This document shows positions 17,441 to 27,092 of a stretch of DNA of 64,000 nucleotides, piece after piece. A program made the translations under genes and the position numbers. Positions within the stretch are counted from its first letter, which is position 1, and each line of letters opens with the position of its first letter. The stretch comes from Dehalococcoidia bacterium (GTDB lineage: Bacteria; Chloroflexota; Dehalococcoidia; Bin125), in the NCBI GenBank assembly GCA_022825855.1, contig JAJDWB010000007.1, positions 248,001 through 312,000 of the forward strand. Reading direction: 5' to 3'. A model generated the notes under the pieces. It was not told where the DNA came from and ran no database searches. It worked only from the letters and a program-made list of their open reading frames with translations.

Positions 17441-19564
17441 TTAGCCGGCGCCGAAGGTTGATGCCAGCGTGGCGCCTTCCCCGGCCTCCGCCACCGCCGA
17501 ACCGGTGACGCCGTTGAGCACACGTTCGAGGGCGGCTGCGTAGATCGGCTGTGGCAACTGGACGTAGCCGACCTCAGGCGTGTCGACGAGCCAGACGCCG
17601 TCGGTGAGGAAGTACTGGACGAAAGCTACGACTTCCTCGCGATCCAGCGAGGCGAGCGAGACGTAGATGAACAGCGGCCGCGAGAGTGGGTTGTAGGTAC
17701 TGTCGTTGATCGTCTCGTTGGACGGGGTGATCGCCTTACCGGCGTCATTGACCACCGGGACGGCCTTGAGTACGTCGGCGTTGTTCGCGTAGTAGCTGAA
17801 GCCGAAGTAGCCGATCCCGCCGCGGTCGGCCGAGACGCCCTGGACGAGCACGTTGTCGTCCTCCGAAAACGTCGTGTTGTCCGAGCGGTGCACGCCGCCG
17901 TCGCCGTTGATCGCTTCGGTGAAGTAGTCGAACGTGCCCGAGTCGGCGCCCGGCGCGTAGAGGGCGATCTCCACGTCGGGGAAGCCTGCGCGCACGTCCG
18001 CCCACGACGTGGCGAAGTCGTCCGGGCGGAAGATGTGGTTCAATTCTTCCACTGTGAGGAAGTCGACCCAGTCGTTGTCCGGGTTGATCACGACAGTGAG
18101 ACCGTCAAAGGCGACCGGGACCTCGATGAAGTCGATGCCGTTCTCGGCGCAGAGTTCGACTTCGGAGTCCTTGATCGGGCGCGAGGCGTCGGAGATGTCG
18201 GTCTCGCCGGCGCAGAAGCGCTTGAAGCCGCCGCCGGTACCGGAGACGCCCACCGTGACGCGCACGCCGCGGTCGGTCAGGATGCCGAACTCCTCGGCCA
18301 TCGCCTCTGTGATCGGGAAGACGGTGGAGGAACCGTCAACGGCGATCTCGCCCTCGAGCGTCGAGAGGTCCATGACCATCGGTTGCGATTCCTCCACACC
18401 GAAGATCGCGGCCAGGGACATGCCCTCACTTGCGGCGGCCATTGCCGAGCCACCAATCAGATTGTCGACGCGGTCGAGCGCGGCGGCGTAGATCTCCTCG
18501 GGAAGCTGCACGTAGCCGACCTCTGGCGTATCGACGAGCCAGACGCCGTCGGTCAGGTAGTACTCGACGAAGGCGGAGACTTCCTCGCGATCCAGCGAGG
18601 CGACGGAGACGTAGATGAACAGCGGCCGCGAGAGCGGGTTGTAGGTACCGTCGTTGATCGTCTCGTTGGATGGGGTGATCGCCTGGCCGGCATCGTTGAC
18701 GACGGGGACGGCCTTGAGCGCGTCGGCGTTGTTGGCGTAGTAGCTGAAGCCGAAGTAGCCAATCCCGCCGCGGTCGGCCGAGACACCCTGGACGAGTACG
18801 TTGTCGTCCTCGGAGAAGGTCGTGTTGTCCGAGCGGTGCACGCCGCCGTCGCCGTTGATCGCCTCGGTGAAGTAGTCGAACGTGCCCGAATCGGCGCCGG
18901 GAGCGTAGAGCGCGATCTCGACGTCCGGGAAGCCGGCGCGCACATCGGCCCAGGAAGTGGCGTAGTCGTCGGGGCGGAAGATGTGGTTGAGTTCTTCCAC
19001 AGTGAGGAAGTCGACCCAGTCGTTGTCCGGGTTGATCACGACGGTCAGACCGTCGAAGGCGACCGGCAGCTCGATGAAGTCGATGCCCGCTTCGCTGCAG
19101 AGCTCGACCTCGGAGTCCTTGATCGGGCGCGAGGCGTTGGAGACGTCGGTCTCGCCGGCGCAGAAGCGCTTGAAGCCGCCGCCGGTGCCGGAGACGCCGA
19201 CCGTGACGCGCACACCGCGGTCGGTCAGAATGCCGAACTCCTCGGCCATCGCCTCGGTGATTGGGAAGACGGTCGAGGAGCCATCGACCTGGATCTCGCC
19301 TTCGATGTCCTCAAGCCGTTCGCGCGTTTCCTGCTGCTGTTGCTGCGTGGGCGCCGCGGTAGCGACTGCCTGCTGTTGTTGGGACTGTTGCTGCTCCGCC
19401 GCACTCGGCGCGGCGCCTGAGTCCTGTTGCTGTTGCTGCGCGACGGATTGCTGCTGTTGATCATCGTCGCCGCTGCAGGCGACGAGCAGCAACGCTCCCG
19501 CCAACAGGGCGATGATCACCAGCGGCAACCACCGCGTTGACGATCTAGTTTTGGCGAACTCCAA
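17441..19564 (-). CDS. pstS: Tandem-domain phosphate-binding lipoprotein PstS
   Basis: PstS captures phosphate for PstCAB. This one is a lipoprotein (lipobox LLLVAC, Cys30 from the TTG start at 19564, which has AGGAG 10 bases upstream; the frame is open to 19663). A Gln-rich linker of about 55 residues follows. There are then two complete phosphate-binding domains in one chain, each with [17 protein letters not shown], the [16 protein letters not shown] phosphate loop and [13 protein letters not shown]. Typical PstS has one domain and about 340 residues; this one has 707. I count about 16 substitutions over roughly 273 aligned positions between the copies. Confidence 0.93.
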   Translation of the reverse strand: MEFAKTRSSTRWLPLVIIALLAGALLLVACSGDDDQQQQSVAQQQQQDSGAAPSAAEQQQSQQQQAVATAAPTQQQQQETRERLEDIEGEIQVDGSSTVFPITEAMAEEFGILTDRGVRVTVGVSGTGGGFKRFCAGETDVSNASRPIKDSEVELCSEAGIDFIELPVAFDGLTVVINPDNDWVDFLTVEELNHIFRPDDYATSWADVRAGFPDVEIALYAPGADSGTFDYFTEAINGDGGVHRSDNTTFSEDDNVLVQGVSADRGGIGYFGFSYYANNADALKAVPVVNDAGQAITPSNETINDGTYNPLSRPLFIYVSVASLDREEVSAFVEYYLTDGVWLVDTPEVGYVQLPEEIYAAALDRVDNLIGGSAMAAASEGMSLAAIFGVEESQPMVMDLSTLEGEIAVDGSSTVFPITEAMAEEFGILTDRGVRVTVGVSGTGGGFKRFCAGETDISDASRPIKDSEVELCAENGIDFIEVPVAFDGLTVVINPDNDWVDFLTVEELNHIFRPDDFATSWADVRAGFPDVEIALYAPGADSGTFDYFTEAINGDGGVHRSDNTTFSEDDNVLVQGVSADRGGIGYFGFSYYANNADVLKAVPVVNDAGKAITPSNETINDSTYNPLSRPLFIYVSLASLDREEVVAFVQYFLTDGVWLVDTPEVGYVQLPQPIYAAALERVLNGVTGSAVAEAGEGATLASTFGAG

Positions 19565-19689
19565 GACGATCACGCTCCTCTCGCTCAGCGGCCGGCGTTG
19601 GCTGTTGCCGGTATGCGATTCGCGGCTCGCCCATCCTGAGCGCTCGCCGCGCGTGCGACTCAAAGCATCTAGCTCGCCGGCTGGAGCGC

Positions 19690-19729
19690 GTTAACGATGC
19701 GGATAACGCGCAGTTAAGAGCGGGTTATT
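19690..19729. promoter_or_regulatory. Pho-box-like direct repeats upstream of pstS
   Basis: Four hexamers on the plus strand, GTTAAC (19690), GATAAC (19702), GTTAAG (19713) and GTTATT (19724), repeat with spacings of 12, 11 and 11 bases. An 11-bp period is that of PhoB half-sites, so this could hold two PhoB dimers. It lies between phoR and pstS, about 125 bases upstream of the chosen pstS start, and would give the transporter genes their own phosphate-controlled promoter. Confidence 0.65.
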
Positions 19730-19745
19730 GCCCACAACCCCAGGA

Positions 19746-21014
19746 TCAGCTCTGTTGCGCGAGCGGCACGCTGAAGCCGAAGGTCGATCCTTCGCCCGGA
19801 GTGCTCTGCAGCGAGACGGCCCCGCCGTGCACCTCGGCGATGTGCCGGACGACGGCGAGTCCAAGCCCGGTGCCTCCGCCCGATTGCCGCGCGCGATCGA
19901 TCCGGTAGAAGCGCTGGAAGATGCGCGCCTGCTCAGTTGGCTCGATGCCGATGCCGGTGTCGCGCACGCGGATCCAGACCATCGGCGCGGGATCGCCGTC
20001 GTCGCCCGGCTCCGCCAGCACCTCGATCATCCCGCCCTTGTCGGTGAACTTGACCGCGTTGTGCAAGAGATTCAAGACGGCCCGCTCGACCAGTTCGGGG
20101 TCGGCCATGATCATCGTCTCCGGCCCGCCGTTCGGTCCTCCGTAACTGAGCAGGAGGCCCTCGCGCTCGGCCTGCGGGCGGATGCTGTCGACCGCATCCT
20201 GGAGCAGCGATTCCATGCCGACCACTTCCATCTGCGGTTCGGTCAGGCCCGACTCCAGACGGGCCAGGGCGAGCATCTCTTCAACGAGCTGGCCCATGCG
20301 CTCGGCCTCGGACTGGATGATGGCGCGGAAGCGCTGCGAGTCCTGCGGCGCGCGGGCAATCTCGAGCGTCTCGGCCGCCGCCGAAATCGAAGCGAGCGGG
20401 GTGCGCAACTCGTGGGACGCGTTGATGAAGAAGTCTCGGCGTGCCACTTCGGCCTCGTACAGGTCGGAGAGATCGTGCATCGCCAGCACGACCGACCAGG
20501 GACCGGTCTGGGCGACTGCCGAGACCGGCGCCACCACTGTCCGGAAGCGGCGGCCGGATCGCAGCACGACCAGCACGGCGGGAGTGCCGTCGTCGATCGC
20601 CTGGCGGACCGCGCCGTAGAGGTCCGGATCCTCAACTGCGTCGAGCAGCGGCGCTCCGGCCAACTCTCGGTCGGGTGAGCCCAGGGTGATTTGGGCGGAC
20701 GGGTTGAGATAGCGCACCCGCGCGTCTCCGTCGACTGCGATCACCATGTCGCCGGTCGAGTCCAGCGCTCGTTCGAGCTGATCGCGCTCGGCGGTACGAT
20801 CGCTCAGGTCGCTCTGCAGAGCCTCCAGCGCCTCGAGCCGTTCGGCCGACCGGCCGCGCAGATCGGAGACCGCGCGCACCGCGGCACGCAGACCCCACGC
20901 GCTCAGCGCTGCGCCGAGACCCAGCATGACTCCGCCGCCCGCCACACTGAGGCTGGACGCAAGCAGGCCAACGCCAATCAGCAATCCCACGACACCAACG
21001 GCGAGCGTACGCAC
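19746..21014 (-). CDS. phoR: Phosphate sensor histidine kinase PhoR
   Basis: PhoR phosphorylates PhoB under phosphate limitation. Two N-terminal membrane helices (residues 1-45) are followed by a coiled segment, a PAS domain (about 85-185), HisKA with the phospho-acceptor His in NASHELRTPLASI, and a HATPase domain with NLLHNAVKFT (N box), DTGIGI and GTGLGLAVV. It has 422 residues. It begins with GTG at 21014, 2 bases after the phoB stop, so it is coupled to phoB. The position directly before pst genes supports PhoR over other kinases. Confidence 0.92.
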   Translation of the reverse strand: MRTLAVGVVGLLIGVGLLASSLSVAGGGVMLGLGAALSAWGLRAAVRAVSDLRGRSAERLEALEALQSDLSDRTAERDQLERALDSTGDMVIAVDGDARVRYLNPSAQITLGSPDRELAGAPLLDAVEDPDLYGAVRQAIDDGTPAVLVVLRSGRRFRTVVAPVSAVAQTGPWSVVLAMHDLSDLYEAEVARRDFFINASHELRTPLASISAAAETLEIARAPQDSQRFRAIIQSEAERMGQLVEEMLALARLESGLTEPQMEVVGMESLLQDAVDSIRPQAEREGLLLSYGGPNGGPETMIMADPELVERAVLNLLHNAVKFTDKGGMIEVLAEPGDDGDPAPMVWIRVRDTGIGIEPTEQARIFQRFYRIDRARQSGGGTGLGLAVVRHIAEVHGGAVSLQSTPGEGSTFGFSVPLAQQS

Positions 21015-21016
21015 GG

Positions 21017-21697
21017 CTAGCGCTCGAATCGATACCCCGCTCCACGCACCGTGATCAGGTGCCGCGGCGGACCATCCGGCTGCTCGATCTTCTTGCGCAA
21101 CCAGCGTACGTGGACATCGACCGTGCGCGTCCCGCCGGCGAACGAGATCTCCCAGACGTCATTGAGCAACTGGTCGCGCGTGAACGCTCGGCCGTCGCGC
21201 TGGGCCAGGTAGGCCAACAGCTCGTACTCCTTCGGACGCAGCGCGATCGGCTCGCCGTGCCTGGTCAGCAGGCGGCGGTTGAGATCGAGCTTGAACTCGC
21301 CGAATTCGAGCTCACGCGGCTCGACGGAGACTTCTTGCTTGCGGCGCAGATGCACGCGCACGCGCGCCTTGAGCTCGGCAAGCGAAAACGGCTTGGTGAT
21401 GTAGTCGTCGGCGCCCAGGTCGAGTCCCTTGACCCGGTCGTTCTCGGACGTGCGCGCGGTGAGCAACAGGACCGGCGCCTGCGAGTGCTCACGAATCCCG
21501 CGCAAGACCTGCAGTCCGTCCATGCGCGGCAACATCAGGTCGAGCAGGACCAGGTCGGGCTGGATGGCGCGGGCCATCGACAGTCCTTCGACGCCGTCCT
21601 CGGCAGTTCGGACCCGGTAGCCCTCCATCTCGAGATTGAACCGCAGCGTCTCGGCCAGCGGCCTCTCATCCTCCACCACCAACAATGTTCGTGGCAC
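21017..21697 (-). CDS. phoB: Phosphate response regulator PhoB
   Basis: This is an OmpR/PhoB-family response regulator of 226 residues. The receiver domain has the acidic pair in VVEDERP, the phospho-acceptor Asp in DLVLLDLMLPRMDG and the conserved Lys in ITKPFS. The C-terminal winged helix (residues 125-226) has RPKEYELLAYLAQ and RTVDVHVRWLRKKIE. The start is GTG at 21697, with GAGGAGG 5-6 bases before it; the longer in-frame opening to 21907 would add non-homologous sequence. It heads the phoBR genes and is divergent from a flavin monooxygenase gene. Confidence 0.93.
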   Translation of the reverse strand: MPRTLLVVEDERPLAETLRFNLEMEGYRVRTAEDGVEGLSMARAIQPDLVLLDLMLPRMDGLQVLRGIREHSQAPVLLLTARTSENDRVKGLDLGADDYITKPFSLAELKARVRVHLRRKQEVSVEPRELEFGEFKLDLNRRLLTRHGEPIALRPKEYELLAYLAQRDGRAFTRDQLLNDVWEISFAGGTRTVDVHVRWLRKKIEQPDGPPRHLITVRGAGYRFER

Positions 21698-21830
21698 CCG
21701 CGCCTCCTCAACTGATACACAGTCTATCGAGGCAACCGATAAACCGGTTGCGATCCTGTTAACCGCGACGTTCGCTAGCCTTCCTAGCAGACTGTCCACA
21801 CCCAGCCAACAGCACGGCAGGAGCGAGATC

Positions 21831-22742
21831 ATGCGATTCGGATTCTGGCCTGGCGCCTCCAACCCGTGGGCCGAGGTTCTGACCGTCGCCCGACATGCCG
21901 AACGCACCGGCTGGGACCGGATCTGGTTCGCCGATCACTTCATGCCCAACAAGCCGGTCGGCGAGGACGCCTCGGACGAGATCATGCACGAGTCGTGGAC
22001 CACGCTGGCCGCGTTTGCCGCCAGGATTCCGCGCGTGCGCATCGGGCACATGGTCTCGGGCAACACCTATCGGCATCCGACCGTGACCGCCAAGATGGCG
22101 GCGCAGATCGACATCATCTCCGGCGGACGCTTCATCCTCGGTCTGGGCGCGGCCTGGCAGGAGAACGAGCATCACGCCTACGGCATCCACTTCGGCACGC
22201 TCGGAGAGCGAATGGACCGCTTCGAGGAGGCCTGCCAGTTGATCACAGAGATGTTCCGTTACCAGAAGACCAACTTCAGCGGCGAGCACTACCAGCTCAG
22301 CGATGCGCCGATGGAGCCCAAACCGATCCAGACGCCGCTGCCGCTGATGATCGGCGGCGGGGGAGAGAAGCGAACGCTGCGAATCACCGCCAAGTACGCC
22401 AACGAGTGGAACGTTTGGGGTACGCCCGAGGTATTGATTCACAAGCAGTCGGTGCTCGACGCCCACTGCGCCGACATCGGGCGCGATCCGGCCGAAATCG
22501 AACGCTCCGCCTGCATGCTGCTCATGATGACCGACAACGAGGATGTCCTTGGACCCGTCCGGGGCAGTGGGCGGCCCGTCCTGGGCGGCTCGAACGACGA
22601 GATCAAGCGGACGGTGCAGGCCTATATCGACGCCGGCGTCGACGAGTTGATCCTGCCCGACTTCACCCTGGGCGCCAACGCGTTCCAGCGCACCGAGCAG
22701 ATGGATCGCTTCATCGAGGAGATCGCGCCGGAGTTTCGCTAG
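21831..22742 (+). CDS. Luciferase-like flavin/F420-dependent monooxygenase
   Basis: The 303-residue product is a bacterial luciferase-fold (TIM barrel) oxidoreductase using FMN or F420. It starts MRFGFWPGASNPWAEV, has TGWDRIWFADHFMP, the RVRIGHMVSGNTYRHPTVTAK core and GGRFILGLGAAWQENEHHAYG, typical of the F420-dependent LLM group. The N-terminal start is supported by GGCAGGAGCGAG before the ATG. The substrate is unknown. It is followed within 20 bases by a DinB-like gene, so the two are likely one operon. Confidence 0.85.
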   Translation: MRFGFWPGASNPWAEVLTVARHAERTGWDRIWFADHFMPNKPVGEDASDEIMHESWTTLAAFAARIPRVRIGHMVSGNTYRHPTVTAKMAAQIDIISGGRFILGLGAAWQENEHHAYGIHFGTLGERMDRFEEACQLITEMFRYQKTNFSGEHYQLSDAPMEPKPIQTPLPLMIGGGGEKRTLRITAKYANEWNVWGTPEVLIHKQSVLDAHCADIGRDPAEIERSACMLLMMTDNEDVLGPVRGSGRPVLGGSNDEIKRTVQAYIDAGVDELILPDFTLGANAFQRTEQMDRFIEEIAPEFR

Positions 22743-22761
22743 CCGACGCAGTGAAGAGAGC

Positions 22762-23316
22762 ATGGCGATGACCGATCGCAACTTCGAGGACTTCGCCGCG
22801 GGCAAGCGGGCCGAGTTTCTCGACGGCGCGCGGACGTTGGCGTGGGACGAGATCTGGCTGCGGATGGCGAATGCTCGGTTCGCGCTGATCGACGCGATTC
22901 AGGATGTGTCCCAGGCACAGGCCGACTGGAAGCCGCAGGGCGAGATGGATGCTGATGATGAGGCGACGTGGTCGATCGGCGAGGTGATGCGGCATGTGAT
23001 CACGGCGTCGCCGAACATCGCGGAGATCATCGCGGCGACGGCTAAAGGCAAGACGGTGGTCAAGGGTCCGCCGGGTCAGATCACGGCGCCGGCGTCGGAT
23101 GTGGATGATCTGCGCTTGCAGGTGACGTCGGTGAGCGAGCGATTGCTGAGCGTCGGGAATGCACTGCCCGAGGCGGTCGACGACGAGACGACGGTGCCGC
23201 ACGCGTTCTTCGGGGATTTGCCGTCGATGGCGTGGCCGCTATTCCAGGCGTTCCACGACGGTGATCACACGCGACAGATCATCGCCCTCAAGTCGCACCC
23301 GGATTTTCCAGGTTGA
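22762..23316 (+). CDS. DinB-superfamily protein
   Basis: DinB-like proteins are four-helix metal-binding bundles, often thiol-dependent transferases or hydrolases. The 184-residue protein shows the first helix ARFALIDAIQDVS, then TWSIGEVMRHVI with the first metal His, and FHDGDHTRQII supplying the HxxxH-type ligands. The fold assignment is fairly firm; the reaction is unknown. A second ATG six bases downstream has better spacing from GAAGAGAG and may be the true start. Confidence 0.75.
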   Translation: MAMTDRNFEDFAAGKRAEFLDGARTLAWDEIWLRMANARFALIDAIQDVSQAQADWKPQGEMDADDEATWSIGEVMRHVITASPNIAEIIAATAKGKTVVKGPPGQITAPASDVDDLRLQVTSVSERLLSVGNALPEAVDDETTVPHAFFGDLPSMAWPLFQAFHDGDHTRQIIALKSHPDFPG

Positions 23317-23334
23317 CGTTTGGGTGTTCCGCCA

Positions 23335-24093
23335 TCAACCAGTGACGGCGGTGTCAAGGGGGACAACGATGTACCCACCCATGTCACCCAGGAGCTCCCA
23401 ACGCTTCGGATCTTTCCACAAAAGCCAGGCCGACATCGCGCAAGTGAGACCGTCGAGCGAGTCTTCAATGCGCTTGTAGTCTTGCCCGATAGCGGTTTCC
23501 ACAACCTCATGGTCCAAGACGCGCTGAATCTCTGAATGCTCCAGCACCAGTGGAGCCTCTCCCATTAGCAGATCGCGCAGCAGGGTTTGGTATTGCTGCA
23601 TCCCCGGTCGAAGCACGTCTAAGGGCTTCTTCCCGTACTTGTAGAGAATCCGCTCCTTCAGTCGAAAGAGCCGGACATGGAGCGTATGCGGGTAAACCTC
23701 GAAGCCGAGCCTGCATTCCCGGTTCCCGTCCAATAGCGGGCGAGGGTCCAAGGTGAAATCGCGACTTGCTAGCGAGTAGCCCAACTCAATGCCGGCTCGT
23801 CGTCCCTCGCGATAAGCGTGGTGAGCAGAATGGGCCGAGGCATTGAAGCGCCCGAAGACACGATTAATGTGAGTGTCAACCCAACGCGCCGGCGTGTACA
23901 GAAGCGGAGCATCAATCGAGACAACAACCGTGCCTTCGATCGCGGCCAAGTCATCCGCGTGGCAATCTACATCGCGGGCAACGGTCTCCAGACGGGTGCA
24001 ACGCAAATTTTGTGGAGAGTCGCCTTCGAGCCAGCACACGCCGCTCTCATTCTCAGCCTTCCATGCGAGGTCAAGGCCAACGAATGTAGGCAT
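23335..24093 (-). CDS. DUF429-family predicted RNase H-like nuclease
   Basis: DUF429 proteins have an RNase H-like fold. Here the fold is supported by the N-terminal GLDLAWKAENESGVC strand, VVVSIDAPLLY in the middle and the C-terminal SLDGLTCAMSAWLLW, which carry the expected acidic residues. The protein has 252 residues. By eye the gene is less GC-rich than its neighbours and its codons are more mixed, which suggests acquisition. It faces the DinB gene tail to tail. No partner gene is evident. Confidence 0.75.
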   Translation of the reverse strand: MPTFVGLDLAWKAENESGVCWLEGDSPQNLRCTRLETVARDVDCHADDLAAIEGTVVVSIDAPLLYTPARWVDTHINRVFGRFNASAHSAHHAYREGRRAGIELGYSLASRDFTLDPRPLLDGNRECRLGFEVYPHTLHVRLFRLKERILYKYGKKPLDVLRPGMQQYQTLLRDLLMGEAPLVLEHSEIQRVLDHEVVETAIGQDYKRIEDSLDGLTCAMSAWLLWKDPKRWELLGDMGGYIVVPLDTAVTG

Positions 24094-24136
24094 GAACAGT
24101 CCGATCTTTCGGTTCGCTTGTTCAGCGACAGAACGG

Positions 24137-24157
24137 GTCCCCGCGTGAAGCGGGGAC
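24137..24157. repeat. REP-like hairpin between two minus-strand genes
   Basis: GTCCCCGC and GCGGGGAC form a perfect 8-bp stem with a 5-base loop just past the stop of the enoyl-CoA hydratase gene. It may double as a transcript end, although no T-run follows. Confidence 0.6.
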
Positions 24158-24165
24158 TGAGGGTG

Positions 24166-25056
24166 CTACCGATTGCGAGGGGCCTGGGAGTAGTCGCCGA
24201 AGGGGCCGTCCCGCCAGGCGAGGGCTCCCTTGAGGCCTTCGTCCCGCATCCGGCGCGACCACTCGTAGTGCTGGCTGGTGAAGGTGCCGACGGCGTCGAG
24301 GTCGGTGCTGCTGCGCAACGACGAGTAGATGCCCATGTTCTCGTAGAAGCGGTTCATGTGGACCTTGAGCTGGGCCAGGTGGTCGGCGGGCAGGTTGGAG
24401 ATGCGCTCGGCCAGGGCCAGCGTCTTCTCTTCCAGCTCGTCACGCGGAACCGCGTAGTTGATCAGGTCCAGTTCGGCCGCCTGGGTCGCGCGGATCGGGT
24501 CGCCGGTGTAGAACAGCTCCTTGGCCTTGCGCATGTTGGTCAGCAGGGGCAGGATGGCCGAGGTGCGCGAGCCGGCGAAGCGCAGACCGGGGTGACCGAT
24601 CTGCGTGTCATCGGCGGCGACGACGAGGTCGGCCATCATCGAGAGCTCGAAGCCGCCCGCGATCGCGTAGCCGTGCAGCTGCGCAATGGTCACCTTCTGC
24701 ATGTTCCAGAAGTACATCCAGATGTCGGTCACGCGGGCCATGCCGCCGCGGATACCCATGATCAGTCGGTTGCCGTCGTCGTCGACGGTGCGGAAACGGC
24801 GATGAATCGCGTCGGCGCCGTAGCCGCCGGCCGGGGTCAGGTCGTAGCCGGCCGAGAACGTGCGTCCCGCGCCCTTGACGATCAGCACGCGCACGTCGTC
24901 GTCGGCCTCGAAGTACTCGCAGGCGTCGCGGAAGTCATAGATCAGCTCCTGCGAGAGCGCGTTCATTTTCTCGGGCCGGTTGAGTGTCAGCACGCCGATC
25001 CGGTCGTCGGTGCCGGTACGTTCGAGCAGGACGTTTTCGAAGGTGGGGAGGGACAT
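24166..25056 (-). CDS. Enoyl-CoA hydratase/isomerase family protein
   Basis: This crotonase-fold enzyme acts on acyl-CoA thioesters, hydrating or isomerising the double bond. Diagnostic parts are LTLNRPEKMNALSQEL, the first oxyanion-hole segment GAGRTFSAGYDL and the second AQLHGYAIAGGFELSMMADL. The usual catalytic Glu positions are not both obvious, so the exact reaction is open. Length is 296 residues, slightly above the norm. GGAGATC precedes the ATG. It is divergent from an extracellular binding-protein gene. Confidence 0.88.
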   Translation of the reverse strand: MSLPTFENVLLERTGTDDRIGVLTLNRPEKMNALSQELIYDFRDACEYFEADDDVRVLIVKGAGRTFSAGYDLTPAGGYGADAIHRRFRTVDDDGNRLIMGIRGGMARVTDIWMYFWNMQKVTIAQLHGYAIAGGFELSMMADLVVAADDTQIGHPGLRFAGSRTSAILPLLTNMRKAKELFYTGDPIRATQAAELDLINYAVPRDELEEKTLALAERISNLPADHLAQLKVHMNRFYENMGIYSSLRSSTDLDAVGTFTSQHYEWSRRMRDEGLKGALAWRDGPFGDYSQAPRNR

Positions 25057-25151
25057 GGATCGATCTCCAGGAACTGGTCGTTGGTCCGCCTCAGCCTAGC
25101 CGACGACCGTTGATAGGCTTCTCTGGAGTCGAACACGAAGTGAGGTCGGAC

Positions 25152-26966
25152 ATGAGACGATTGCTGGCGGCGGCGGTCGCGGTCGCCTTGATGCTGGCGG
25201 CCTGCAGCGACAACATCCCCACGACCCCGGAGACCACGCCGAACACAACGCCGGATGCGCCGCCGGACACCGTGTCGACCCTATTGGCCAACGCGTCGGC
25301 CTTCGAGTATGTGGTCGGCGAGCGGGGCGGGGAGCTCACGTTCGCGACCATTTCCGAGCCGCTGACCTTCAACCTGGCGCTGTCCAACGACGCCGGATCT
25401 TCGGGCGTGCTGGGCTACCTGTTCGAGGGTTTGACCGACATCTCCTGGCTGAGCGGCGAGCCCCAGCCGAATCTGGCCGAGTCGTGGGACGTGTCGGCCG
25501 ACGGCCTGACCTGGACCTTCTACCTGCGCCGCGATGTCCGCTGGCACGACGGCGAGCCGTTTACCGCCGACGATGTCGAGTTCACGTTCAACGAAATCAT
25601 CTACAACGAGGAGATCCCGACATCGACGCGTGCAGCGTTCACTTTCCGACTGCTGGACGAGAACGGCGAGTGGCAAGAAGCGCCGATGGCGGTCGAGGCG
25701 ATTGACGAGTACACAGTGCGCTGCGTGCTGCCGGTCTCGTTCGCGCCGTTCCTGCGTTCGATGGCGACCGCGATCTACCCGCAGCACATCCTGCAGCCCT
25801 TCGTCTACGAGGGGACGTTTGCTGACATTTGGGGGATCGACACCGACCCGTCCGAGATCATTGGCACGGGGCCGTTCCTGATCGATCAGTTCACTCCCGA
25901 GGAGCGGATCGTCTACCGCCGCAACCCCGACTACTGGATGACCGACGCCGACGGCAACCGGCTTCCCTATCTCGACCGCGTCGTGCAGGTGATCGTGCCC
26001 GACCTGGAGAGCGAACTCGAGGCGTTCCGCAGCGGCCTGGCCGACACGCACGGCGTGCTGGGCGCGGAGTACGAGGAGCTGATGCTGCTGCAGGAGGACG
26101 AGAACTTCACCATTCACCGCCGCGGCCCGTCGTTCGGCTCGGTCTTTCTCGCCTTCAACCAGAATCGCGGCGTCGACCCAGAGAGCGGCGAGGCCTATCT
26201 GTCGGACGAGCGCCTGCACTGGTTCACGAACCTGCAGTTCCGGCGGGCGATTGCCCACATCGTCGACAAGGACGCGATCATCGACCAGGTCCAGCACGGG
26301 CTCGGCTACCCGCAGTGGTCGCCGATCAGCCCGTCCTCGGGCGACTTTCACAACCCAGATGTCGCCGCGTACGACTTCGAGATCGGTCGCGCAGCGGCGA
26401 TGCTGGACGATCTGGGCTGGACCGACCGGGACGGCAACGGATTCCGCGAGGACGACCTCGGCAACGAGATCGCGTTCAGCCTGGCGACCAACGAGGGCAA
26501 CACGGTCCGGGAACAGGTCGCCGGCATCATCCACGAGCGCATGATCGAGCTGGGCGTGAACGTTGAGCTGCGGATCGTCGACTTCGGAGACCTGGTCGGT
26601 CAGTTGACTACCACGTACGACTGGGACGCCATCGTGATCGGGCTCACGGGCGGCCCGGATCCGTACTCGGGCATGGTCGTCTGGCACAGCAGCGAGAGCC
26701 TGCACCTGTGGCATCCGAACCAGCCGGAACCGGCGACGGCCTGGGAGGCAGAGGTCGACGACCTCTACATCCGCGGCAGCCAGGAACTGGATCGAGAACG
26801 GCGGATTGCGCTCTATCACCAGGCGCAGGAGATCATCGCCGACAACTTGCCGCTGATCTATACGACGCTGCCCGAACGGCTCTCGGCCGTGCGCAACGTC
26901 TTTGGCAACACGACGCCCACGCTCTACGGTCTGTGGGATGTGCGCTACGTCTATCGAGTGGACTAG
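25152..26966 (+). CDS. Family 5 extracellular solute-binding lipoprotein
   Basis: This is a peptide/nickel/oligosaccharide-type ABC binding protein (SBP_bac_5) of 604 residues. The start at 25152 gives a lipoprotein signal with lipobox LMLAAC (Cys18), then a Thr/Pro-rich linker. Family features include NLAESWDVSADGLTWTFYLRRDVRWHDGEPFTADDVEFTF, GTGPFLIDQF and the C-terminal ADNLPLIYTT. No permease or ATPase gene is next to it, so it is an orphan whose transporter lies elsewhere. Ligand unknown. Confidence 0.9.
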   Translation: MRRLLAAAVAVALMLAACSDNIPTTPETTPNTTPDAPPDTVSTLLANASAFEYVVGERGGELTFATISEPLTFNLALSNDAGSSGVLGYLFEGLTDISWLSGEPQPNLAESWDVSADGLTWTFYLRRDVRWHDGEPFTADDVEFTFNEIIYNEEIPTSTRAAFTFRLLDENGEWQEAPMAVEAIDEYTVRCVLPVSFAPFLRSMATAIYPQHILQPFVYEGTFADIWGIDTDPSEIIGTGPFLIDQFTPEERIVYRRNPDYWMTDADGNRLPYLDRVVQVIVPDLESELEAFRSGLADTHGVLGAEYEELMLLQEDENFTIHRRGPSFGSVFLAFNQNRGVDPESGEAYLSDERLHWFTNLQFRRAIAHIVDKDAIIDQVQHGLGYPQWSPISPSSGDFHNPDVAAYDFEIGRAAAMLDDLGWTDRDGNGFREDDLGNEIAFSLATNEGNTVREQVAGIIHERMIELGVNVELRIVDFGDLVGQLTTTYDWDAIVIGLTGGPDPYSGMVVWHSSESLHLWHPNQPEPATAWEAEVDDLYIRGSQELDRERRIALYHQAQEIIADNLPLIYTTLPERLSAVRNVFGNTTPTLYGLWDVRYVYRVD

Positions 26967-26972
26967 CACCTC

Positions 26973-27019
26973 GGCTCTCGGATGTTGCCGGGTACCAGCC
27001 GTTCGACAATCCGAGAGCC
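26973..27019 (+). terminator. Hairpin terminator after the solute-binding protein gene
   Basis: GGCTCTCGGAT and ATCCGAGAGCC form a perfect 11-bp stem around a 25-base loop, starting 7 bases past the stop codon and followed by AAACCTTTAG. The position fits a transcript end for the binding-protein gene. Confidence 0.6.
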
Positions 27020-27092
27020 AAACCTTTAGTCTGTGCGCGAATCTATCGATGCCCGTGCCGGATCGCGACGGGCTGCTTGAGGAGACCGCGCC

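Noticed and set aside
17888-19420. A 510-codon plus-strand frame opposite pstS
   Set aside because: It mirrors the duplicated pstS sequence, has Gly/Val/Asp-rich composition and no known fold.
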